IMG/VR virus record: IMGVR_UViG_3300046450_002448
Span: 1-28,159 of that record
From: a virus
DNA length: 28,159 nucleotides
Strand: one strand, 5' to 3'
Under the pieces are notes generated by a model that made no database searches, was not told where the DNA came from, and saw only the letters and a program-made list of their open reading frames with translations. The position numbers and the translations under genes are program-made. Positions 1-7,277 of the stretch are shown one piece after another (the stretch's first letter is position 1; each line of letters opens with the position of its first letter).

Positions 1-1
1 T

Positions 2-394
2 GAAGGCGAAGGCGGATATGGAGCTGTAAGATTTGCAACACAAAGTTGGACAAGTGCTAGTAATAAAATAGTTGCCACATTTAATATGGGAGCTCATGCA
101 GCCGCGGTATGTGAAATGATATGTTGCCATACTGATTGGTCTAACCATTCAGGTGGTGGACGTATTGTTAAAGTTATATTCACCTCAGGATACGGATCTC
201 CTGGTTCAATAATACAAGATTCATATACACCTAGTCAATTTGGTGATATTGCTTTTTCAATCGGCACAAGTGGTGATACAAGATATTTGTATGTAACAAA
301 TAATGGTGGGGCTTATGCCGCAAGTGGCCCAGGTACAGTAAGAATAGTGATGACCGCAGTATCAACTAGTAGTTGGTCGTTAGCAACATCGTAA
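2..394 (+). CDS. virion structural protein, C-terminal fragment (5' truncated by window edge)
   Basis: The frame is open from base 2, so the gene starts outside the window; the internal ATG at 86 is not a convincing start because coding sequence continues upstream. The 130 visible residues are rich in Gly, Ser, Thr and aromatic residues, with short beta-strand-like stretches and little Lys or Glu, a composition typical of the tip or receptor-binding part of phage tail fibres. The stop lies 12 nt before the next ATG, and an AGGAG ribosome site in the gap serves that gene, a peptidase-S74 fibre protein. This position supports a fibre or baseplate-associated virion protein. No specific family was recognised. 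Confidence 0.6.
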   Translation, partial: EGEGGYGAVRFATQSWTSASNKIVATFNMGAHAAAVCEMICCHTDWSNHSGGGRIVKVIFTSGYGSPGSIIQDSYTPSQFGDIAFSIGTSGDTRYLYVTNNGGAYAASGPGTVRIVMTAVSTSSWSLATS

Positions 395-406
395 TAGGAG
401 AATAAA

Positions 407-1399
407 ATGAGTGCCGCAGATCACACAGGACCAGTAACAAAATTTGGAAGTGTCGAAGTACGAACAAACGACGAAGGAGTCGAAACTATATATGTTGGCC
501 AATTAGGCGATGCAGAAACTAATGTCGACGATTTACACGTTTCCAATGATTCTATTTGGTTAGGAGATGATCACAAGGTACAAATTACAGGTGCAGGAAA
601 GTTTAAATTTCGTAAACGAGTTAAAAATTCTGTTCCTCCTGTTATTACATCTGGTGGTGGAGATTCTGCAGGTGCATTAAGTCATTCAGGAGAAGCCTCT
701 CTTGCCGCATTGAGCAAAAGGCAATGGAGAAGGTACGCTAGGTCGTTAGGTGGAGGTCTTGCTAGTGCTAAAAATAAAGATATTTGGAGAGACAATACTG
801 CTGATTATGATGCAGAAGAAGATGTAACATTTGGATCAATTGATGTAAATGGCGGAGCAATTGATGATACAACAATTGGCGCAACCACAGCATCAACTGG
901 TGCATTTACAACACTTGGTACAACTGGTCTCTTTTCTCCAAGTTCACTTAGCACATCAAGTGCTGATATAAATGGCGGAGCAATTGATGGTACACCGATT
1001 GGCGCAACCACAGCATCAACTGGTGCATTTTCGACACTTACCGCTACAGGTGAGATTACAGCATATTATTCGGATCGTCGACTTAAAGATGTTTCAGGAC
1101 CAATTACTAATGCGTTAGATAAAGTAGATCAATTAACTGGCTATCATTACAAAAGTAACGAAATAGCAAATAAACTTGGACACACAAACACTGAACCTCA
1201 AATTGGTTTAATGGCACAAGATGTGAATGTGGTATTTCCTGAGGCTGTAACATTAGCACCTATTGATATAAACACAGATGGTTCATCAAAATCAGGTGAG
1301 AATTATTTAACTATTAAATATGAAAAGCTAATTCCAGTACTTGTTAATGCTATTAAAGAACTTAGACAAGAAGTTAATACTCTTAAAGCCCTAGTTTAA
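407..1399 (+). CDS. tail fibre/spike protein with C-terminal peptidase S74 intramolecular chaperone
   Basis: 330 residues. The last ~110 residues match the S74 (endosialidase-type) intramolecular chaperone: the Ser-Asp-Arg-Arg-Leu-Lys motif at 222-227 supplies the self-cleavage Ser222/Lys227 pair, followed by the typical GLMAQDV segment and a YEKLIPVLVNAIKELR-type C-terminal helix. In this family the domain trimerises the fibre and then cuts itself off. The N-terminal part is a low-complexity shaft with two near-identical repeats of NGGAID..IGATTASTGAF type (residues about 148-170 and 189-211). An AGGAG site sits 6-10 nt before the ATG. It follows the 2-394 gene by 12 nt, so the two probably form a fibre pair. 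Host-surface binding is inferred. Confidence 0.85.
   Translation: MSAADHTGPVTKFGSVEVRTNDEGVETIYVGQLGDAETNVDDLHVSNDSIWLGDDHKVQITGAGKFKFRKRVKNSVPPVITSGGGDSAGALSHSGEASLAALSKRQWRRYARSLGGGLASAKNKDIWRDNTADYDAEEDVTFGSIDVNGGAIDDTTIGATTASTGAFTTLGTTGLFSPSSLSTSSADINGGAIDGTPIGATTASTGAFSTLTATGEITAYYSDRRLKDVSGPITNALDKVDQLTGYHYKSNEIANKLGHTNTEPQIGLMAQDVNVVFPEAVTLAPIDINTDGSSKSGENYLTIKYEKLIPVLVNAIKELRQEVNTLKALV
848..1039 (+). repeat. 69-bp direct repeat inside the S74 fibre gene
   Basis: Two copies of a 69-bp unit at 848-916 and 971-1039 differ at only a few bases and stay in frame, 123 nt apart. Each encodes an NGGAID-x-x-IGATTASTGAF-type shaft segment. Such shaft repeats are common in marine phage fibres and allow length variation by recombination. 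Confidence 0.85.
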
Positions 1400-1401
1400 T
1401 C

Positions 1402-1430
1402 TTGACAAACAAAGTATAATCTGTTAAAAT
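1402..1430 (+). promoter_or_regulatory. sigma-70-type promoter upstream of the glycosyltransferase operon
   Basis: A perfect TTGACA at 1402-1407, 17 nt of spacing, then TAAAAT at 1425-1430. The predicted start, about 1437, falls almost on the ATG at 1440, and no Shine-Dalgarno sequence precedes that ATG, so the first gene may be translated from a nearly leaderless mRNA. The motif begins 3 nt after the fibre gene stop codon. Confidence 0.65.
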
Positions 1431-1439
1431 ATATAGTGC

Positions 1440-1778
1440 ATGAAAAATGACTGGATCGGCGAAGTAACCGAGTTAGCAAAAAAACATCAAGTCAATCTAC
1501 TTCTATTACAATTTAATGATTCAAGTAAAAATATAGATGTAGTAGTTTCAGGCCAAATTCCTATCGCTAATGAGCTCATAGATAAACTCTCAACTGACGA
1601 AGAAATGAGCTCTGCACCTATTAAATTAATAGTTCAGTCATTACAAGTACAAAACAAAAAAATTATAGAGTTAAAGAAAACTAATAAATCATTAATAAAA
1701 GACGTAGAACATATGTCAAACATGTACGCCCAATTATGGAAAAAATTAGAAGATCTTAAACGGTATGAAAAAAACTAA
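1440..1778 (+). CDS. hypothetical protein, predicted C-terminal coiled coil
   Basis: 112 residues, family not recognised. Residues 1-65 are mixed alpha/beta in appearance. From about 70 to the end the sequence is Lys/Glu-rich with heptad-like hydrophobic spacing (IELKKTNKSLIKDVEHM), suggesting a coiled coil. It is the first gene after the promoter at 1402-1430 and overlaps the following GT9-like gene by 14 nt, so it is probably co-translated with the glycosylation genes. It may be a partner or scaffold for them; that is inference from position only. Confidence 0.6.
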   Translation: MKNDWIGEVTELAKKHQVNLLLLQFNDSSKNIDVVVSGQIPIANELIDKLSTDEEMSSAPIKLIVQSLQVQNKKIIELKKTNKSLIKDVEHMSNMYAQLWKKLEDLKRYEKN

Positions 1779-2664
1779 TCTTTATGTTGCACATGGCGGC
1801 ATAGGAAAATGTGTATTATTTTCATCTCTTATAGACACTTTTTCAAAAAGAGATAACGATAAGATATCAATAGCATGTGGATTTCCGGATGTATTTAAAT
1901 TCCATCCTAAAATTAATTCAGCACCACAATGGACAGGAGGCGATTTACGTCACGATATTGCTGAATATTTTAATGATATTATTTTTAGAGAACCATATGT
2001 ATCACAGTATGCAAAACGTGATAGGCATATTGTAACAGAATGGGCTCGATGTTTCGGCTTTGAATTAGAAACAGAGGGCAAGGATATGCAACCTGACATT
2101 GTTATAAATCCTCAATGGGTCGGTGAAGCTGATAAAATTTATAATGACTTTATTAAGGAAAAATTTATAATGTTGCAATTTACTGGAGGACAACCTGCTG
2201 ATAATCATTATGTAAACAAAAAACAATACGCACAAAATGCAATGACTCAAGGCAGAAATTTACAGAATTATTATGATGTAATGCTTGCATTAGCTGAACA
2301 ATATAAAAATTATAAATTCTTTTTATATGCATTACCAAATGAACCAATACAAATTCCGCCCGAATTGCAAAAACGATGTTTAACAGCACAAACAAATGCT
2401 ATGGTATTTGCCGCACTAGTTAAAAAAGCAGAAACGTTTCTTGCTATTGATTCTAGTTTACATCATTTTGCCGCGGCACGACAATGTCGTAAAAAAGGAG
2501 TTGTTATCTGGGGTACTACAACAACACCAACAATGATTGGTCATAACTTACATGTAAATATGCAAAGTTTAAGTCCTACTGAAATTAAGGTTGAAACCAA
2601 AGATGTTATAGATAATATTCAAAAGGTTTTAACAACTAAGAATCAAAATAAAGGAAAAAAATGA
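1765..2664 (+). CDS. GT9-like (heptosyltransferase-type, GT-B fold) glycosyltransferase
   Basis: 299 residues. The N-terminus has a hydrophobic strand followed by GGIGK (11-15), like the GG-L/I-G-D/E loop of ADP-heptose:LPS heptosyltransferases. The C-terminal half has the family pattern FLAIDSSLHHFAAA (about 225-238) followed by a GVVIWGTT strand, corresponding to the nucleotide-sugar binding region with the 'D-S-x-x-x-H-x-A-A' signature. The middle contains a FIMLQFTGG strand (134-142), resembling the start of the second Rossmann-like domain. It overlaps its neighbours by 14 nt upstream and 4 nt (ATGA) downstream. Probable role: transfer of a sugar to a virion or cell-surface glycan. Donor and acceptor cannot be deduced. 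Confidence 0.65.
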   Translation: MKKTNLYVAHGGIGKCVLFSSLIDTFSKRDNDKISIACGFPDVFKFHPKINSAPQWTGGDLRHDIAEYFNDIIFREPYVSQYAKRDRHIVTEWARCFGFELETEGKDMQPDIVINPQWVGEADKIYNDFIKEKFIMLQFTGGQPADNHYVNKKQYAQNAMTQGRNLQNYYDVMLALAEQYKNYKFFLYALPNEPIQIPPELQKRCLTAQTNAMVFAALVKKAETFLAIDSSLHHFAAARQCRKKGVVIWGTTTTPTMIGHNLHVNMQSLSPTEIKVETKDVIDNIQKVLTTKNQNKGKK

Positions 2665-3161
2665 ACGCACCAGTAACAAAATATAATGAATCAACATCGG
2701 ATTTTATAGCCGAGGCTTTACCATTGGTTGCTATACATCGGACAAGATTTGAATTAGAACATATTTGGTTAGCACAACATCCTGGCGTAGCTAGGAAAGT
2801 ATATACAGTTTTAGCTGAACTTTATAGATTAGAGGACCTTGGAACCCAAACAGCCGAAATAGAAATTACTATTTTAAAAGAATTGCTTAATGATATTCTT
2901 CCTGAAGGTACTGGACCACAAGAAGTACTTGGAGCATTAGAAGATCAAGAAGAACAATACTGGGTTGAAAAATTAGGTAAAATGGCGTCAGTTGATATTT
3001 TAACACTAGGAAAGATTCAACCTGCTACAATGGAAATAATTACAAATTTACCTACTAATATTATGTATAGAACAATAAGAGAAACATTGATAAAAGTAAA
3101 ACAACTTAACGCTGAAATACAAAATATAGAGCAGGCACTTACTAGTGGACAAACCGAATAA
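2661..3161 (+). CDS. hypothetical protein in the glycosyltransferase operon
   Basis: 166 residues, predicted mostly alpha-helical with many Glu and Leu residues; no signal peptide, membrane segment or cysteine motif is visible. It starts in a 4-nt ATGA overlap with the GT9-like gene and overlaps the next glycosyltransferase by 17 nt, so all three are likely translationally coupled. Family not recognised. It could be a small structural protein or an accessory to glycosylation. Confidence 0.6.
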   Translation: MNAPVTKYNESTSDFIAEALPLVAIHRTRFELEHIWLAQHPGVARKVYTVLAELYRLEDLGTQTAEIEITILKELLNDILPEGTGPQEVLGALEDQEEQYWVEKLGKMASVDILTLGKIQPATMEIITNLPTNIMYRTIRETLIKVKQLNAEIQNIEQALTSGQTE

Positions 3162-3747
3162 AATTTGTGTATGCATTCCAGCGTATGAACAAGTTTATGC
3201 TTATTTTGCAGACAGATTAGCAAAGTTATTTTTACGAGCAGGTAAACTTGGTATTGATATACATATTAAAATACGCTCAGGAAGTGATTTAGCTCGCAAT
3301 AGAAATTTTCTTGTTGAAGATGCATTAGCAATTAATGCTAGTCATATTTTGTGGTTAGATGGAGATATAATATTTCCAGATGATTTAATAGAAAGATTAT
3401 TAGCACATAACGTTGATGTAGTAGCAGGAATATACCCTACCCGGAATACTCCAATTGATAGTACAGGTTTTTATAGTTATTCACATGAACTATTAGAACG
3501 GGCATATATTACAAAAAATGGTCCTGATCTACTTGAAATAGAAGCTTGTGGTTTAGGCTGTATGTTAGTATCAATAAATATATTCAAGCAAACTCAACCA
3601 CCGTGGTTTCAATTTACTCCAAATCATGGAGAAGATATATACTTTTGTAAAAAAATAGATGCTACAATTTATGCAGATAGAAAAATTAGTCTTGAATTAC
3701 AGCATATAGGAATAAAGCCATATACTCATGAGGATATAAATGTTTAA
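3145..3747 (+). CDS. GT-A-type (GT2-like) glycosyltransferase
   Basis: 200 residues, short for a glycosyltransferase but compatible with a minimal GT-A domain. An N-terminal strand (ICVCIPAYEQV) is followed by a GSDLARNRN segment (46-54) as in phage GT-A proteins, then ILWLDGDIIFPDD (68-80), in which Asp72-Gly-Asp74 is the metal and nucleotide-sugar binding DxD motif. VVAGIYPTR follows shortly after, and an EACGLGCMLVS segment sits where the acceptor loop normally lies. The chosen ATG overlaps the upstream gene by 17 nt. Sugar specificity is unknown. Confidence 0.75.
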   Translation: MDKPNKICVCIPAYEQVYAYFADRLAKLFLRAGKLGIDIHIKIRSGSDLARNRNFLVEDALAINASHILWLDGDIIFPDDLIERLLAHNVDVVAGIYPTRNTPIDSTGFYSYSHELLERAYITKNGPDLLEIEACGLGCMLVSINIFKQTQPPWFQFTPNHGEDIYFCKKIDATIYADRKISLELQHIGIKPYTHEDINV

Positions 3748-4876
3748 TGAAATCTTTTTAAAGGTAACAACCAACACACTAAATCCACTTAGAAAACAAA
3801 TTACATTTAACGATTTAAAAAAAATTCCTGATAACCCATTTACTGTTGACCGACTTGCTTGGAATGCTATTAACCTAAACAAAGCCGAAAAAATATATGT
3901 TGATACTGTAACAGATTTAACAAATATACCTGATGCTAAAACAGATCTTATATGGTTAATAAACAACAAATATAATATACGTTCTGATTTTCCTTGGAAT
4001 TGGCGACCACGAAAATCTTTAGCAATGAGTAAAATATGGGATTTTCCCCGTGTTAGCTCGGCTACAGGAAAAGTCATTACATGGGATTGTGTTCGACTTA
4101 TTCCTAACATACCATTAGCAGAATTATTAAAATTGGAAAAGGTACAATCAAAAATCCAAGCAAGTTATAATAGTAGTAGTTTTGATATTGTTCACATATC
4201 GTTTGATGAAAGACAAGCCGAGTTTACATTTCAGCGAGTAAAATATAAAGCTCCAAAATTATTACAGGTTAAAGGAGTTGATAGTATTGCTAAAGCACAT
4301 CAAGAAGCAGGAAGGATATCAAAATCCGAAATGGTATGGATTGTAGATGCTGATGCAATTTTGTTTGATACGTTTGAATTTGATTTTCAACCTCCAGAAA
4401 GCAAACGCAATAATACAATATATGTCTGGCAAGCAAAAAATCCTATTAATGGATTAATATATGGTCACGGAGCAATTAAATTAGTGCCAAAATCTGTATT
4501 AGAAACATTAAATGTAGCGAATGTTGATGTTGCTACAAGTGCCTTGGCAAATTTTATTCAAGTTGAAGAAGTTAGTAACTATCATCAGTTTAATACCGAT
4601 CCTTTTAATACATGGAGAACAGCATTCCGTGAATGTGCTAAACTTGCTCGCGGTGCAAATTATTTTGGTAATAAAGATCTTTATCCAGGAAATGAAAAGA
4701 ATAAAGAGTATTTAAATGCTTGGTGCAAAAAAGGCAAAGACGAAAAATTTGGAAAATATTGTATCAAAGGCGCTAATGCTGGTAAGGCGTATGGAAAAAA
4801 TAAAAAAAATGATATGCATTTAATAAACAATTATGAATGGTTAAAGCAAGAATTCATTAAGAGTAATACCGTATAA
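3740..4876 (+). CDS. glycosyltransferase-like protein with DxD motif
   Basis: 378 residues. The central region reads DIVHISFDER (149-158), then about 40 residues later MVWIVDADAILFDTF, in which Asp203-Ala-Asp205 resembles a GT-A DxD motif after a hydrophobic strand. KGVDSIAKAHQEAG (178-191) lies between them. The C-terminal third (YGHGAIKLVPKSVL, then NTWRTAFRECAKL) looks like an acceptor-side domain. I recall similar arrangements in marine T4-like phages but cannot confirm a named family. It overlaps the previous gene by 8 nt and ends the operon. A TATAAATA motif overlaps its stop codon. Confidence 0.6.
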   Translation: MFNEIFLKVTTNTLNPLRKQITFNDLKKIPDNPFTVDRLAWNAINLNKAEKIYVDTVTDLTNIPDAKTDLIWLINNKYNIRSDFPWNWRPRKSLAMSKIWDFPRVSSATGKVITWDCVRLIPNIPLAELLKLEKVQSKIQASYNSSSFDIVHISFDERQAEFTFQRVKYKAPKLLQVKGVDSIAKAHQEAGRISKSEMVWIVDADAILFDTFEFDFQPPESKRNNTIYVWQAKNPINGLIYGHGAIKLVPKSVLETLNVANVDVATSALANFIQVEEVSNYHQFNTDPFNTWRTAFRECAKLARGANYFGNKDLYPGNEKNKEYLNAWCKKGKDEKFGKYCIKGANAGKAYGKNKKNDMHLINNYEWLKQEFIKSNTV

Positions 4877-4879
4877 ATA
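4872..4879 (+). promoter_or_regulatory. T4-late-type promoter motif TATAAATA
   Basis: An exact match to the T4 late -10 octamer lies 19 nt before the ATG at 4899 and overlaps the stop codon of the preceding gene. In T4 this motif is read by RNA polymerase with the gp55 sigma factor and gp33/gp45. Its position before a virion-type gene supports late expression. Confidence 0.6.
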
Positions 4880-4898
4880 TTAGAATAAGGAATAATCA

Positions 4899-5453
4899 AT
4901 GGCTGATGTTACATTCACAGTTACAGTGGCAAGTAGTAAATTTTATTTAGGTTCACAACAAGCTCCTGCAATTAGTCTCGACGAAGGTAAAACTTATAGA
5001 TTTGATCAGTCTGATTCAAGTAATTTAACCCACACACTTAGATTTAAGTCATTAGCAGGCGGAGCCGAATGGACGACTGGTGTAACAATAAGTGGCACAG
5101 CCGGCAATGCTAATGCATATACTGAATGGGTAGTTGGTTCAAGTTATATTCCTGAATATGATTCAGGAGCTAACCACGCATTAAATTTTCTTTATTATTC
5201 ACAGTCAGGTGGTGACAGTTATGGTAGTACAGCTCATATTGGTAATCCGGGTGACACTGATACTTATAATCCTTTACCAGCAACTGGTACTGCAATATCA
5301 GCAAGTGATGTTGCAGGTTTACAAGGCAAGTCTCTTTCTAATGTTACATTTAGTAGTTTACAAACTGATCGACACGCAGAAGATGGCGGGTCTATAGGTA
5401 ATACTAATGTTGATTTAAGTGATACATTTGGTGGTACTTCCTCAAGAAGCTGA
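4899..5453 (+). CDS. putative virion structural protein, beta-sandwich type
   Basis: 184 residues, Gly/Ser/Thr/Asp-rich with few Lys residues and many alternating hydrophobics. The N-terminal 110 residues (FTVTVASSKFYL, LDEGKTYRFDQSDSSN, EWTTGVTISGTAG) resemble a domain seen often in marine phage tail and capsid decoration proteins. In many relatives, as I recall them, a cupredoxin-like YxCxxH ending follows; here that position reads NFLYYSQSG, with no cysteine, so copper binding is unlikely. The C-terminus is a GNPGDTDTYNPLPA-type linker plus a short tail. A TATAAATA late motif and an AAGGAA ribosome site precede it. It is convergent with the Nudix gene and overlaps it by 12 nt. Confidence 0.6.
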   Translation: MADVTFTVTVASSKFYLGSQQAPAISLDEGKTYRFDQSDSSNLTHTLRFKSLAGGAEWTTGVTISGTAGNANAYTEWVVGSSYIPEYDSGANHALNFLYYSQSGGDSYGSTAHIGNPGDTDTYNPLPATGTAISASDVAGLQGKSLSNVTFSSLQTDRHAEDGGSIGNTNVDLSDTFGGTSSRS

Positions 5454-5909
5454 TTGCTCTCTTTTCACATAATCATATAATGCTTTACTGACAGAATAAT
5501 TGTCTATTGTTTTATCTATCTTTTTACGTATTTTATCATTTTCGAATAATCTTTTTGCGCCTTGATGCAATCCAACAGGCAAACTAGATGCATCTACCCA
5601 ACAATATCCATTGCTTTCTTTATTCAATTGAGGTATAAACTCATTTCGTACTAGCATAAGATAATTTGTATATGTAAATTCGTTATTGCGATATGTGTTT
5701 AAATGAATAATTTTTGATATTTGTACTTCTCGCGAAATTTCTTCACTTAATTCCCGCATTAAACCATCAAACGGTTTTTCGTTAGGATTAAGTTGCCCGC
5801 CCCATGTACCCCAAGTTTTTACTTTTGATTTGTTATTGTTTCTTAATTGAAAACAAAATCGCTTAGTTGATGCTGAATATAACAAACAACCCGCGGCTTT
5901 ATATACCAT
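5442..5909 (-). CDS. Nudix hydrolase
   Basis: 155 residues. The Nudix box is clear: Gly38, five residues, Glu44, seven residues, Arg52-Glu53, then Glu56-Glu57, matching G-x5-E-x7-RE-x2-EE; the usual following Gly is Ser59. Upstream, an AAGCLLY strand and a TWGTWGGQL segment fit the fold. The family cleaves nucleoside diphosphates linked to another moiety (dNTPs, NDP-sugars, ADP-ribose, capped RNA); the substrate cannot be read from sequence. Start: a GAGGGA ribosome site lies 3 nt before the ATG and 6 nt separate it from the upstream gp15-like gene, so it is the last gene of a minus-strand three-gene unit. T4 also carries a Nudix hydrolase, though not beside its tail genes. Confidence 0.85.
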   Translation of the reverse strand: MVYKAAGCLLYSASTKRFCFQLRNNNKSKVKTWGTWGGQLNPNEKPFDGLMRELSEEISREVQISKIIHLNTYRNNEFTYTNYLMLVRNEFIPQLNKESNGYCWVDASSLPVGLHQGAKRLFENDKIRKKIDKTIDNYSVSKALYDYVKREQSAS

Positions 5910-5915
5910 GTCCCT

Positions 5916-7277
5916 CTATAGATAGATACGCCAGTAACTTGGCTTATACGTTCCCTCAACAGCATTAATCCAGTTATCATCAACCCATTCGTATATCTTA
6001 CTATCGGCATTATTTAATACATAGTTAATTGCTGATGTTGCACTTGCATCAAAACTTACTACCCAGGCAGATCCATTATATTCTATTATATCATTTGAAT
6101 TAGCACTTAATGAACTCCAACTTGCAATTTGAGCAACATCGTTTGTTATAAGATATCGTTGTCCGTTAGTTGCCGCGGCAACTGTTCCGTCGCCAGGATA
6201 ATTTGCTTGTGGATTAATTATACCTGTAATCGAACTTAAAGTTGTTGCTGGATATGAATCAGTATCAAATACAATATCAAGTAAATTATCATTACCAGAA
6301 TTAAGACTTATAGTACCGACAATATCTGCACTTGTATCTGATGGATCGGCTGTTTTTCTAAATCGTAATTGACTTATTCCTGCTTTAAGCTCACCGTATG
6401 ATTTAAGCAGATCTGCCCATTTTAATGTATCATTATTAGAGTCAACTGATTTTAAGTCTTTGCCTAATAACTGAACAGTAGTACCACTAACTTTTGCATG
6501 AAAATCATCAAACGATACTATTACCCATGTTTGTGCTTGATTAGTTGAGTCATATATAGGATTACTTAATACCCATTCTTCTAATTCTCCTGTTGCTACT
6601 ACATCTAAGTCATTTAAAATAGTATGAATTATTGTTTGTTTTCTAATCTTTGCAGGAGGATTTATAAAAATAGGAACCTCAAATCCTAAAGTAGCAATAT
6701 CAATATTATCTTCTGTACCAATTGGTATTGTTCGAGAACTAAATGCGGTTGTTACTAGAGAGACATATGTTAAACTACTCCAGTCTAACGGATTGTTACT
6801 ACTTTTAATATTAAGTGTAGGATTAAACACAACCATTATTTGTTCTAACATTTGCAATTTTTGATCCATGTTACTAGCCCATAAATCTAAATTCATTGTT
6901 AATTTATAAGGCGTAGGCATGTGTCTTTCGACAGTATATGTTTTTCCAATCTTATCCTCATATGCATCAGTTACGTGATTGAAACTTTTTTCAAACACTT
7001 GAACTTTTTCTTCGTGATTTTGATACATACGCATTTCAGGTGCCATAGTAATATTATCAATATAGCCTACCATAATAGGTACGGTGTTAATTATATTCTC
7101 ACTGTTTTGTTTTAAAATAGATTCAGTCATGCGGTCTCTACTTGCATACCTAACAGGAATACGTTGGTATTCTTCTAGGCCAGCTTCGTTATGCCCCATT
7201 TGTATAGAGAAATTATTAAACAATCTTAAAAATTGTTGAACATACCTACGTATTTGTTTATCGTAAAAATATTGCAT
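5916..7277 (-). CDS. tail sheath stabiliser/completion protein, T4 gp15-like
   Basis: 453 residues. The N-terminus (YFYDKQIRRYVQQFLRLFNNF, then RIPVRYASRDRM) matches the pattern of the T4-like tail terminator/sheath stabiliser, in which an aromatic-rich start leads into an RxYxxxFxxLFN helix and a V-x-Y-x-S/N-x-x-R segment; PTPYKLTMNLDLWASNMDQ and LEQIMVVFNPTL follow, as in that family. The T4 protein caps the sheath and tube at the neck. T4 gp15 is about 270 residues; the excess is a C-terminal extension from about 230, holding the W/Y module at 372-439 also found in the gp14-like and sheath proteins. Its ATG shares one base with the upstream stop codon (TAATG). A gp3-like identity is the alternative. 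Confidence 0.7.
   Translation of the reverse strand: MQYFYDKQIRRYVQQFLRLFNNFSIQMGHNEAGLEEYQRIPVRYASRDRMTESILKQNSENIINTVPIMVGYIDNITMAPEMRMYQNHEEKVQVFEKSFNHVTDAYEDKIGKTYTVERHMPTPYKLTMNLDLWASNMDQKLQMLEQIMVVFNPTLNIKSSNNPLDWSSLTYVSLVTTAFSSRTIPIGTEDNIDIATLGFEVPIFINPPAKIRKQTIIHTILNDLDVVATGELEEWVLSNPIYDSTNQAQTWVIVSFDDFHAKVSGTTVQLLGKDLKSVDSNNDTLKWADLLKSYGELKAGISQLRFRKTADPSDTSADIVGTISLNSGNDNLLDIVFDTDSYPATTLSSITGIINPQANYPGDGTVAAATNGQRYLITNDVAQIASWSSLSANSNDIIEYNGSAWVVSFDASATSAINYVLNNADSKIYEWVDDNWINAVEGTYKPSYWRIYL

Noticed and set aside
848-1039. CRISPR-like or mobile repeat
   Set aside because: Only two units, in frame within a fibre gene and encoding shaft repeats.
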